64,000 nucleotides of DNA from Amycolatopsis coloradensis (lineage in GTDB: Bacteria > Actinomycetota > Actinomycetes > Mycobacteriales > Pseudonocardiaceae). Below the pieces are notes generated by a model. The model made no database searches, was not told where the DNA came from, and saw only the letters and a program-made list of their open reading frames with translations. The DNA is taken from NCBI RefSeq assembly GCF_001953865.1, contig NZ_MQUQ01000003.1, positions 13,917 through 77,916 of the forward strand. The letters run 5' to 3'. The translations under genes and the position numbers were made by a program. Positions 43,595-51,933 of the stretch are shown piece after piece; the stretch's first letter is position 1, and every line of letters begins with the position of its first letter.

Positions 43595-44568
43595 CCCCAT
43601 CAAGCCCAGCGACGACCACCACGATGCGTACCTTTGCCGCGCGCAAGCACGGCAACGCGAGCGTCGTCCACGATCCGCTCACCGGACTAACCCACCGCAC
43701 CGGTCTCACACTCGGCTCCGGGCGTGTCCGGTTGTCCGGCACCGACGTCGCTTCCTGGCCGGAAATCCACCCAGCGGCCGTGCAGACGAAGGTGCCGATC
43801 AGCGTGTGCTGGTCGCCGCTGGTGCGCTGCAACCTCGCCTGTCCGTACTGCCTGGACGACAAGGCCGTCCTCGAACTGGGCCGGGCCGAGCGCTACCGCA
43901 TCGCGAACCTGCTCGCCGACTCCCAGGTCCTGGGCGTGGACATCTCCGGCGGCGAACCACTGCTGCTGCGCGACTTACCCGACTTGATCGACGTGCTCGT
44001 CGCGGGCGGCCGCGCGGTCAGCGTGACGACCAACGGAACACACCTAGCCCGCCGCGCCGAAGCCCTGGCCACCCGCGTGGACGCCATACGGATAAGCCTG
44101 GACGGCCCGGACGCCGAACGCCACGACCGGTGGCGCGGCGCAGGCAGCTTCGACCACGCCATCGCCGGAATCCGCGAGGCGATCGCCCAGGACATCCCCA
44201 CACAGATTCAGGCCGTGCTCCTGCGCTCCACAGACCAAGCGAGCATCCGAGCGATGGCCGACCTGGCCGCCACCCTGGGAGTGAGCGGGGTGACCTTCCT
44301 GCAGATGCTTCCCATCGGAGACGGCGCCGCCCTGGCCGACGACGAGCAGCTGACCGATAACGAGGCCCTCGCTCTCCTCGCCGAACTGAGCACCACCGCA
44401 GCCGTACCCGTACGTCTGCGTATCCGGGAGGCGGCCGGAGGCTTCACGGTGATCCGCGCCGACGGCCAGATCTGGCGCAACCAGCCCGGCGCACACGCCA
44501 TCAGCTCCCTCCACCCCCTGCTCACGGCCAGCGATCTCGCACTGACAACACGGGACGGATCGGCGTGA
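43591..44568 (+). CDS. Radical SAM enzyme
   Basis: The 325-residue protein has CNLACPYCLDDKAVLE (CxxxCxxC for the 4Fe-4S cluster, ~residues 77-84), VDISGGEPLLLRDLPDLI (GGEP) and VTTNGTHLARRAEA, all as in radical SAM/SPASM-type enzymes. It makes 5'-deoxyadenosyl radicals for a difficult modification step. ATGA overlap with the glycosyltransferase. The C-terminus has no extra Cys cluster, so a SPASM domain is not evident. Confidence 0.85.
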   Translation: MTPSSPATTTTMRTFAARKHGNASVVHDPLTGLTHRTGLTLGSGRVRLSGTDVASWPEIHPAAVQTKVPISVCWSPLVRCNLACPYCLDDKAVLELGRAERYRIANLLADSQVLGVDISGGEPLLLRDLPDLIDVLVAGGRAVSVTTNGTHLARRAEALATRVDAIRISLDGPDAERHDRWRGAGSFDHAIAGIREAIAQDIPTQIQAVLLRSTDQASIRAMADLAATLGVSGVTFLQMLPIGDGAALADDEQLTDNEALALLAELSTTAAVPVRLRIREAAGGFTVIRADGQIWRNQPGAHAISSLHPLLTASDLALTTRDGSA

Positions 44569-44633
44569 ACGGCTCCGCGGACGTCGGAATCGGCCCAGCT
44601 CGTAAGCACGCGCCGCATTACGGAGGACAGACC

Positions 44634-45173
44634 ATGAACACGCCGACGAGCGAACAGCTCGACCAGTTCGCGCACATCCTGGGCGAAACCCTGCGGTCCG
44701 CGCGGAGAGAACGCGGCTGGACCCGCAAACAGCTGCGCGCTGCGATGTGCACCAACGACGATGACCTCTCCTTGCAAACACTCGCCAGCTATGAACTCGG
44801 CAAGCGCCGGATATCCGTCGAGCGGCTGATCGAACTGTGCGCCGCGCTGAACAAGCAACCAGACGAACTACTTCGCCGCGCGACCACCCTCGCGTTCAGC
44901 GGCCACTACGGCACTCGCATCACGGTCGACCTCCTCGGCCTCGCACACACCACCGATCCCAGGCTGCGGCCTCTACGACGCTGGGCACAGGTCCGTGCCC
45001 AGCAATCCCCGGCAGAACGAATCCTGGTCGACGAGCTCGACGCCACCGCACTGTCCGCGATGGCCGGCATCACCGGAACCACCGTCTACGACCTCGTGCA
45101 AGCCCTGCGTGAACTCCGTACCGCCCACGACCCAAGCACCCAACTCGCCGACGCGATATCCCCCGCTCTGTAA
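44634..45173 (+). CDS. XRE-type HTH regulator of the operon
   Basis: CGGAGGACAGACC precedes the ATG at 44634. The 179-residue product has an HTH (LRSARRERGWTRKQLRAAMC, then LASYELGKRRISVERLIELC) and a C-terminal helical part that could bind a ligand. It sits inside the operon, 65 bases after the radical SAM gene, and may control it or a host gene. Confidence 0.7.
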   Translation: MNTPTSEQLDQFAHILGETLRSARRERGWTRKQLRAAMCTNDDDLSLQTLASYELGKRRISVERLIELCAALNKQPDELLRRATTLAFSGHYGTRITVDLLGLAHTTDPRLRPLRRWAQVRAQQSPAERILVDELDATALSAMAGITGTTVYDLVQALRELRTAHDPSTQLADAISPAL

Positions 45174-45188
45174 GGAATAGACCCGCGA

Positions 45189-45752
45189 ATGACCACAGCA
45201 CACCGCGACTTCGATCACCACCGGATCTGGCGCGTGACACCGGAGACTCTCCACGACGCCACCACGCTTCTGACCGACGCGATCCTGCGTGATCACCCGT
45301 CGGTCGAGCGCGTCATCGGCATCGCCAACGGCGGTGTCTCGCCCGCCCACCTCATCGCCACCACGGCGGGGCTGAACGCTCGCATCGTCCGCGCCCGCCA
45401 CAACACCAGCGACGACACCTACCAGCAAGCCACGGGCAACGTGTCCCTCGATCTCACCCCGCTGACCCGCAGCCTCAACGGCCAACGGCTCAAGGGCCGT
45501 GTGCTGGTGGTGGACGACATCTGCGGCAGCGGCGCCACCCTCCGCCGCGTCCGCGACGACCTCACGCCCTTGCTCGGCCCGGACGCCCAGATCCTGACCG
45601 CGGTCCTCTGCCTCAACACCGGGGCCACCACGCTGCCGGACTACTCGATCTGGACCGTCTCCGACTGGGTCGTCTTCCCCTGGGAACAGCCATCCACCGA
45701 CCAGGACACCACACCGCTGCCACCGCCGAAAAAGGTCTTCCGCCATGCCTAA
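45189..45752 (+). CDS. Phosphoribosyltransferase
   Basis: The 187-residue protein has VERVIGIANGGVSPAHLIAT and the PRPP-binding loop RVLVVDDICGSGATLRRV. It belongs to the PRTase fold used by purine or orotate salvage enzymes. In this context it could attach ribose-5-phosphate to a 7-deazaguanine or other base. It overlaps the following glycosyltransferase gene by 8 bases. Confidence 0.75.
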   Translation: MTTAHRDFDHHRIWRVTPETLHDATTLLTDAILRDHPSVERVIGIANGGVSPAHLIATTAGLNARIVRARHNTSDDTYQQATGNVSLDLTPLTRSLNGQRLKGRVLVVDDICGSGATLRRVRDDLTPLLGPDAQILTAVLCLNTGATTLPDYSIWTVSDWVVFPWEQPSTDQDTTPLPPPKKVFRHA

Positions 45753-46863
45753 CCCGCCCCCGCTGACCGTCGCGTTCGTCCTCGCCTCCTACACCCCGAA
45801 CGCGCCGGCCGGGATCGAACGCGCCACCGCCGCCCTCGCCCACGGCCTGCGCCAACTCGGCCACCGCGCCCTCATCCTGACCGCCGCCCCGATCGACACC
45901 CCGGACGACACCGTGACGCCGCTGTGCTCGGTGGGCGTCACCTTCCCCTGCGACGACGACGAACTGCGCGACGCGATCAGCACCCACGGCCAAGACGCCC
46001 TGCTCGCCGCCGAACTCTGCGAGATCTACCGCGAGCACCGGGTCGACGTCGCCGTCTACACCGACGGCCTCTGGGGCCTCGGCAGAGCCGCACCGATCAG
46101 CCGGGCCCGCACGGTCCTGGCCATGCACGTCGTCGGGCACGACCAGGACCTCGAGCCCGCCCTGGACCGCGCAGACCTGGTCATCGCACCGTCCCCGACG
46201 GTGCTCGACCAAGCGCACGATCGCGGCTACAACACCGGCGACTGGCACCTCGTGCCCAACGGCCTGCTGCACGACCCGGCACCACCACCCGACTCGCGAC
46301 GGGAAGCGCTGCGACGGCACGGCCCGATCCGGATCCTGGCCCGGCTCGGGCCGGAGAAGAACGTCCGGGCCTTGCTGGACGCCGGACGCCTGGTCTGCCG
46401 CACGATCGAGGTGATCGTCGGCGAGGCCGGGTTCGAGGCCACCGTCGGCGGCCAGGCCGCCGAACTGGACCAGTGCCGCTACTCAGCGGCCCACCTCACA
46501 CTCGCCACCGTCCACAGCGGCGTCGACTGGGACCGGGTGCCGTCCTGGCTCGCGCAGGCCGCGGTGGTGATCGTGCCCTCGCTACAGGAGACCTTCGGGC
46601 TGGTCGCGCTGGAGGCCATGAGCGTCGGGACACCGGTCGTCGCCTTCGACGTCGGTAACCTGCCCACCCTGCTCGGCGTCGGCGACGGCGCGGGCGGAGT
46701 GATCGTCCCCCGATCGTGGGGCGAACACGGTCTCTGGCGCGCCGCCGAACAGCTACTCGCAGATCCAGTACGCTACGCACACCTATCCAGGGCTGCGTAC
46801 TACCGCTCGCGGGACTATCTGCCCACCACAGTCGCCGAGACATTCGTAAAGGCGGTGCGGTGA
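45745..46863 (+). CDS. GT4-family glycosyltransferase
   Basis: The 372-residue protein begins LTVAFVLASYTPNAPAGIER and has HGPIRILARLGPEKNVRALL and PSLQETFGLVALEAMSVGTP (the ExxxxxxxE donor motif), typical of GT-B fold GT4 enzymes. It is the second glycosyltransferase of the operon, which with the PIG-L gene suggests assembly or trimming of an amino sugar. TGATG overlap with the exonuclease gene. Confidence 0.8.
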   Translation: MPNPPPLTVAFVLASYTPNAPAGIERATAALAHGLRQLGHRALILTAAPIDTPDDTVTPLCSVGVTFPCDDDELRDAISTHGQDALLAAELCEIYREHRVDVAVYTDGLWGLGRAAPISRARTVLAMHVVGHDQDLEPALDRADLVIAPSPTVLDQAHDRGYNTGDWHLVPNGLLHDPAPPPDSRREALRRHGPIRILARLGPEKNVRALLDAGRLVCRTIEVIVGEAGFEATVGGQAAELDQCRYSAAHLTLATVHSGVDWDRVPSWLAQAAVVIVPSLQETFGLVALEAMSVGTPVVAFDVGNLPTLLGVGDGAGGVIVPRSWGEHGLWRAAEQLLADPVRYAHLSRAAYYRSRDYLPTTVAETFVKAVR

Positions 46864-47720
46864 TGCCTGCTGGCGTCCCTTTGCTCCTCGTAGACGGTCA
46901 CAACCTGCTCTGGCGCGCGGCGTTCGGGTTCCCCGCCGCGATCCTCTCCCGCGACAAAACCCGCGATCTCACCGCCGAGTTCGGGTTCTTCGCCCTGCTC
47001 CGCGTCGCGATCCGCGAGGAGATACCGGAACCACCGGAGGTCCTCGTCGTGTTCGACGGCGAGCACGGCGCCGCCGACCGCAAGGACAGCGACGCCGACT
47101 ACAAGGCCAACCGCGTCCTCGACGAGGCCGCCCTCAGACCCTTGCGCGCGATCCCGCATGTCCAGCAGGCTCTCACCGGCTACGGCATCGCCTGGATCGA
47201 GATCGACACCGCCGAAGCCGACGACGTTATCGCCACCCTCGTCGCCAATAGCCGCGAACACGAACCCGGCCGCCGGGTCTGGATCATGTCCGGAGACCGC
47301 GACTTCTACCAGCTCGTCGACGAGCACGTCCGCGCGCTCAACACCGTCATGAAACGCGGCCGACGGCACATCGGCCCCGCCGAGGTCACCGAACGCTACA
47401 ACGTCGCCCCCGAGCAGTGGCCCGACTTCTGCGCCCTCAAAGGCGACCCTGCGGACAACATCCCTGGCGTGAAAGGGATCGGCGAAGGCACAGCGGCCAA
47501 ACTCCTGACAGGCGGGCTGCACCTCGACCAGCTCCCGGACTCCGGACGGCTAACCGGCGCGAGGAAGGCCAAGGTCGCGGAGACCTGGGAACAAGTACTC
47601 GCCTGGCGCGAACTCATCCGGATGCGCACCGACCTCACGCTCCCACACCAACCGACCGGTGATCCCACGCGAGAATTGCCTAAGCCCGCCGACGTTATCG
47701 AGAAACTCGGACTCTGGTGA
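46863..47720 (+). CDS. 5'-3' exonuclease/flap endonuclease
   Basis: The 285-residue protein is related to the Pol I 5' nuclease domain: PLLLVDGHNLLWRAAFGFP, VLVVFDGEHGAADR, DTAEADDVIATLVA (acidic cluster), WIMSGDRDFYQLVDEHVR and ALKGDPADNIPGVKGIGEGT (the helix-hairpin-helix). It should cut 5' flaps or degrade RNA primers. A flap nuclease next to an RT could remove displaced DNA or RNA after cDNA synthesis, which is inference. Confidence 0.85.
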   Translation: MPAGVPLLLVDGHNLLWRAAFGFPAAILSRDKTRDLTAEFGFFALLRVAIREEIPEPPEVLVVFDGEHGAADRKDSDADYKANRVLDEAALRPLRAIPHVQQALTGYGIAWIEIDTAEADDVIATLVANSREHEPGRRVWIMSGDRDFYQLVDEHVRALNTVMKRGRRHIGPAEVTERYNVAPEQWPDFCALKGDPADNIPGVKGIGEGTAAKLLTGGLHLDQLPDSGRLTGARKAKVAETWEQVLAWRELIRMRTDLTLPHQPTGDPTRELPKPADVIEKLGLW

Positions 47721-48349
47721 GCGGCGTGCCGTTCACCGCTCCAGCGTCCGTGCTGACCGTGATGGCCCACCCCGACGACGCCGAACTCTGGGCCGGCGGA
47801 ACCCTCGCACGCTGCTCCGCCTCCGGCACCGCCGTCACCATCGCCGTCCCGCACCACCCCGAACCAGCACGGGACACCGAAGCCGCGGCAAGCGCGGCGA
47901 TCCTAGGGGCCACGCTGTACCAGTACGACCACCCCACCGTGGCGACACTGCGCGAACTACTGCTCGCCGTCCGGCCCGAGGTCGTTATTACCCACCCGCT
48001 TCGCGACGTCCACCCCGAGCATCGCGCGCTCGCCGAAACCCTTGTGGCTGTCCTTCCCGACGTCGTCATCGCCACAGGGCACCCGTACCGGGTCTACACC
48101 GCCGACTCCTACAACAGCCTCACCCTCGACGGCCCTATTCCCGCCCACACGGTCATCGACATAACCGATACCTACGAACAAAAACAGCGTGCCCTCGCAG
48201 CGCACGCCTCCCAGCCGATCACCGACCACTTCGGGCCGATGGCCGAGACACTCGCACGCTTGTGGGGAAGCCGGATCGGTGTGCGCCATGCGGAGAATTT
48301 CGTACCGCTGCCCATACTCGGACGTCTCCCAGCCGCGCTCACCATATGA
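47717..48349 (+). CDS. PIG-L family deacetylase
   Basis: GTG at 47717 overlaps the exonuclease TGA. The 210-residue protein has VMAHPDDAELWAGGTLARC (zinc motif HPDD) and ITHPLRDVHPEHRALAET (HPxxDxHxxH). PIG-L enzymes remove acetyl groups from GlcNAc-containing substrates, as in mycothiol and glycopeptide synthesis. Here it may act after the glycosyltransferases. It ends with ATGA into a frameshifted ORF. Confidence 0.8.
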   Translation: MSGVPFTAPASVLTVMAHPDDAELWAGGTLARCSASGTAVTIAVPHHPEPARDTEAAASAAILGATLYQYDHPTVATLRELLLAVRPEVVITHPLRDVHPEHRALAETLVAVLPDVVIATGHPYRVYTADSYNSLTLDGPIPAHTVIDITDTYEQKQRALAAHASQPITDHFGPMAETLARLWGSRIGVRHAENFVPLPILGRLPAALTI

Positions 48350-48721
48350 TCAGACCGCACCTCATCGTGACACCCACGCAGTTGCCATACGGACACTCGA
48401 CGCTCGGGCCAGTTGGGCCCGATCAGGTCTTCCTGACGTCACGAACTCCCAGCTACGGCGAAGTTCCAGCACGATGGAGCGCCATTGCGTCCGTGGTTGG
48501 TGGAAGTACTGACCCGCGGAGGCCGCACCGCTGCTGTGGACGACGACGAGGTCCGCCGCACGCGAAGTGTGGGCCTGGACAGCGCCCCAGAGTGGCGCAA
48601 GGTCACTTCAGGAACCTGCGGGGTGGTACCACCGGATCCCTTAATCGCGGTCGCGACATCCGCCTTCTCGACCTGTCGACATTCGGCGTACCTCCGGGCC
48701 ACCACCACCGTGATCCCGTAG
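48346..48721 (+). pseudogene. Frameshifted last ORF of the operon
   Basis: ATG at 48346 overlaps the PIG-L stop and opens a frame reading IRPHLIVTPTQLPYGHSTLG, which loses sense after ~43 codons. A +1 frame then continues from about 48470 with PLRPWLVEVLTRGGRTAAV, DDDEVRRTRSVGLDSAPEWR and CRHSAYLRATTTVIP and stops at 48721. Joined, they would give ~125 residues. Either the gene is broken, or the assembly or a programmed shift is at fault. No family recognised. Confidence 0.5.
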
Positions 48722-49238
48722 CGTGCCAGCTCGTTGTCATAGCAGTCTCAACTGTCACCTCCGAAGTCCTCGAGCGACTGTCTGACCCCGAGACCCGGGT
48801 ACTCCCGCAAGGACCCGCATCGTGTTAGCCACCGCATGAAAGACTATGAAATATCCGTTGATCAGCGGGGCGAACCCTGCGGAATCCATCAACATCTCGA
48901 CTGCAGCTACCCGCCCTCCACTACTTCCTTGACAACGACTTCCGCACCTCGGTAGACAGGCATTGTTAGTCCTCAACCAAGGGGAAGCTGGGGCAAGACC
49001 TACATACACTAGCTATACTTTGCCGCGCCCGGAACTCTGGGCTGCGGACGCTTGTTCCACGGACAATATAGTCACAGCACGTCACATTGTTCACGTGCCG
49101 ACGAGTCGTCGAACCGACATTCGACACCGCTAGCGTGCACCATAGTGCGACTCCTTGCTATCGGCCAGTGCTCAAACTTGCTCCCAGCAAGCCTTTGTTC
49201 TTTTATTTCGGTCAACTTGCGAAACAGAGGGGCTTGTT
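48722..49238. other. Gene-free, AT-richer stretch
   Basis: About 520 bases between the operon and a secreted protein gene. The composition drops toward A and T around 48840-49240, with TATACT at about 49013 as a possible -10 box. ORFs on the minus strand here look like noise. A promoter for the downstream secreted nuclease is expected. Confidence 0.4.
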
Positions 49239-50504
49239 TTGCCTAGACTTATTCGACATGTCGTCTTACTAAGCGCTGTTGTCGTAGCGTCTCTTAGCTC
49301 CACGGTGGCGCTAAGCACGCCAGCTTCCGCCGACACACTGCCCGTCGAGGCGAATCGGTCCACAATGTCGGTGCAGCAACAGGAACAGCTGTGCGCGCAG
49401 CGCGCGGCCAACCTCGGGACACCCGACAATTACGAGTGCGCCGTCGTGACGAGCAGCGGCGGGCTACGGACAAGCGCCGTCCCCGTGGGTGAGGATCCAG
49501 CGTCCGCGCCACTGACGGCGCGCCGTTCCGGCGGCGACGCGTCACCGCAGGCGATCTCCCCCGCATGCTTGCTCGGTGTCTCGAACCCGACACGGGCGAT
49601 CTCCTGCTCCGACCGGAACTGGACCGTGACCCACTCCCGAGAAGTCAACGGCGTGAAGATTCCCATTGGAACCGTGGACCTGAACATCAAATCGTCGGCC
49701 GACTTCGAGGAAGGACAGGGGTCCACACCAGCGTGGGACCTGGACGTCGAAATCACGGTCACCAACACCTGGGGAACCCTCCAAGGAGGGACTGCCGGGA
49801 ACTCGTGGACCGGGTGCTTCGGCCACCAAGACAAGTGCACGACATCGCACCTGTCAGGCTCCAATGACGAGAACGAGCCGGTGGCGTTGCCTCCGAAGGC
49901 GAAGGTGACCAAGTGGTACACCCAGTACTCAGCGTCCATGACCAATAACCAGGTGCTTCCCATCACCGGGAACCTCGGCTCGGCTCTCGAATTGACCACG
50001 CCGGCGAACCCGGTGACGATCGCCGACCACTACGGCAACACTCTCTGGGGCCGATGTGACAACGCCGAAACGAACCGCTATGGCGCCGGTTGCGTCGACG
50101 ACAAAGGCCTCGCGTTCGTCATGTACAGCGCCATCGACAACGAAAAGGTCGGACCTGTCGCCGACCACGTCTACGACGCGATCCGCACCCTCCCCAGCCA
50201 CTGGGGACGCCCTTACGCAGGAAAGCCCCTGACCAGGCTGACCGACTTGACCAAGATCGAGGCCAACCGTCGCGTCGCCTGCGGGGGCAGCCCAGCCCCA
50301 TCCTGCGACGAGTACCCCCTGGCCTCGTCCTACCAAGGCGGCAACGGCGCCGCCCCCGGCGATCGTTCCACTCGCACTGTTCCCGCCGAGGCGAACAGCT
50401 CACAGGGAGGTCTGACCGCTGGCTACTTCGACTACTATCGCGTTCTTGACACAGATGAGTTCTACGTCCAGGCTATCAAGAAAGACGGATCACGAGCCTG
50501 GTAG
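49239..50504 (+). CDS. Secreted protein with NucA/NucB-type deoxyribonuclease domain
   Basis: TTG at 49239 follows GAGGGGC and gives 421 residues with a signal peptide (VVVASLSSTVALSTPASADT). The C-terminal ~110 residues have CDEYPLASSYQGGNG and VPAEANSSQGGLTAGYF, then YRVLDTDEFYV, which is the NucA/NucB signature (DEYP, NSSQGG, RVLDxDxFxV). The central ~230 residues form a beta-rich domain with Cys pairs. This is a likely exported DNase, perhaps an antibacterial effector. AT-rich flanks suggest transfer. Confidence 0.75.
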   Translation: MPRLIRHVVLLSAVVVASLSSTVALSTPASADTLPVEANRSTMSVQQQEQLCAQRAANLGTPDNYECAVVTSSGGLRTSAVPVGEDPASAPLTARRSGGDASPQAISPACLLGVSNPTRAISCSDRNWTVTHSREVNGVKIPIGTVDLNIKSSADFEEGQGSTPAWDLDVEITVTNTWGTLQGGTAGNSWTGCFGHQDKCTTSHLSGSNDENEPVALPPKAKVTKWYTQYSASMTNNQVLPITGNLGSALELTTPANPVTIADHYGNTLWGRCDNAETNRYGAGCVDDKGLAFVMYSAIDNEKVGPVADHVYDAIRTLPSHWGRPYAGKPLTRLTDLTKIEANRRVACGGSPAPSCDEYPLASSYQGGNGAAPGDRSTRTVPAEANSSQGGLTAGYFDYYRVLDTDEFYVQAIKKDGSRAW

Positions 50505-50526
50505 GAACTTGAGGAGCTAGCCAGAA

Positions 50527-51021
50527 ATGGCTGACGCGAACGAGAGTGTGGTACTGGAATTCCCCGTCCAGGACGGCCAGTACCACATTCGCGCTTCCCC
50601 TGGAATCGACAACGAGTGGCCTGACTCCCAATTCGGATTGTTCGTCGGCGAAGATAACTGGATCGCCGTTCTCTGCGGCACCCAGTACGGTAAGGTCCGA
50701 CTGACCATCCAAGCTCTCGAGCAAGCGCCCGCAGAAATCGACCAGAGCTGGGATATGGCAGCAGAAAAGACGCTTGACTGCCCCGCTGGGCACCTCACCG
50801 TGCAAGACCTCTACAGCAGCAGTGGACCGCAGCGCTTCGAGGTCGCCCCCGGCTGGATCAGACTACGCATCTCGGCCCGACATAGGGCTTCTGCCTTAGC
50901 GCGCCCGGAATTCGACCCGTCCCCTGTCGAGCATCATCTCATCCAAGCATGGCCTACTGCGTCCCAGCTGGAACCTGAGCTCGTCTACGGCCCAGATGAA
51001 TTCGCGCGACACTACGAATAA
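50527..51021 (+). CDS. Hypothetical protein downstream of the nuclease; immunity candidate
   Basis: The 164-residue product starts 22 bases after the nuclease stop, with AGGAACTTGAGGAGCTAG upstream. It has no signal peptide and is acidic and beta-rich (VLEFPVQDGQYHIRASPGID, GEDNWIAVLCGTQYGKVRL). An intracellular immunity protein is the natural guess from position and charge. No family recognised. Confidence 0.55.
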   Translation: MADANESVVLEFPVQDGQYHIRASPGIDNEWPDSQFGLFVGEDNWIAVLCGTQYGKVRLTIQALEQAPAEIDQSWDMAAEKTLDCPAGHLTVQDLYSSSGPQRFEVAPGWIRLRISARHRASALARPEFDPSPVEHHLIQAWPTASQLEPELVYGPDEFARHYE

Positions 51022-51811
51022 ACGCCACCAGCCAACCAAAGGCTGACACCCTCACCTGCACAGTGAGGCCACTTTCACCGCTGGCTACCACAAGGCACAC
51101 GGCGACACGAGCAGCGCCGCGCCCAAAGCAGAATGTCACACCCCGCGGAACCAGCCTCGTCGATACCACTCACCCCATGCCCGGACCCCAATCACCACGA
51201 CAACCGCCCTCCCTGCCCATCCCAGGTCTGCAGGATGGGCGCTACCTGCAGGACTCACCTCAGTGCCACTGCGTCGCTCAACTTTTGACATCTTGCGAGA
51301 ATCTGCGCAGCGCCGCCTGAGCGAGTTCAGGGTTCCGGGATCGTCTACCACGCGGGTGCGGTGTCAGCATCGCTTCCCAAGCAAGACACATGAGTCTGCA
51401 GGCCTTCGGGTTGGCCGATGCCTGCATGGCCCCGCGTGCCGACGTGTCGAGGGCGATTCGCACTAGATGGGGATGCCTTCTCTACGACAAGTCAAGCTCG
51501 CCGGCGTCAGCCACAGCCACGGCGGCTTTGGCAATGAGCGCGCCAAACACGTTCGGTCGCCGCATATGGCCGTCGTTGGTGGCCAGTTTGAACTCCCCGC
51601 TGGCGGCCAGTTAGCGGGGAGCTATCTGGCCGCACCCGGTTACGTAGCGTGGCTATCGACAGACGTGGCCGTAGCCCGTGGAAACCTGCCCGCTCATCGG
51701 CTTGACTGCTTCGATCTGTCGTTTACTAAGGCCGAGGGACCACCATGTCGCCAGTCGTGGAACCACCGACACCAGTGCAGAAGTGGAACGGGTTATTACA
51801 CGGTTCATTGG
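51022..51811. other. Gene-poor stretch
   Basis: Nearly 800 bases show only weak ORFs. A 120-codon frame at 51467-51829 has a fair look (AVVGGQFELPAGGQLAGSYL) but its end runs into the hairpin. A gene remnant is possible. Confidence 0.35.
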
Positions 51812-51845
51812 GCCGCCGAGCGGTCCTGAACGACCGCTCGGCGGC
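51812..51845. terminator. Perfect 14-bp hairpin, probable terminator
   Basis: GCCGCCGAGCGGTC (51812-51825) pairs perfectly with GACCGCTCGGCGGC (51832-51845) around a six-base loop. It is the strongest hairpin seen in the window. It ends about 90 bases before the rightward gene at 51934, so it may end transcription from upstream. Confidence 0.65.
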
Positions 51846-51860
51846 ATGAGCGGACGTTCG
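51842..51860. repeat. Copy of a short dispersed motif
   Basis: CGGCATGAGCGGACGTTCGG starts at 51842, directly after the hairpin. Related copies are at 53771 and 61758, and a diverged one near 62594. Function unknown. Confidence 0.4.
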
Positions 51861-51933
51861 GCGACTACTGCTGTGGTACCTCGTACTCCATAACTACGGT
51901 GCGCCTGGCCGGGTAACCGGGGAGGATCGTCGG

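Noticed and set aside
48755..49009. An 84-codon leftward ORF
   Set aside because: Poor composition, no ribosome binding site and no recognisable protein; probably chance.
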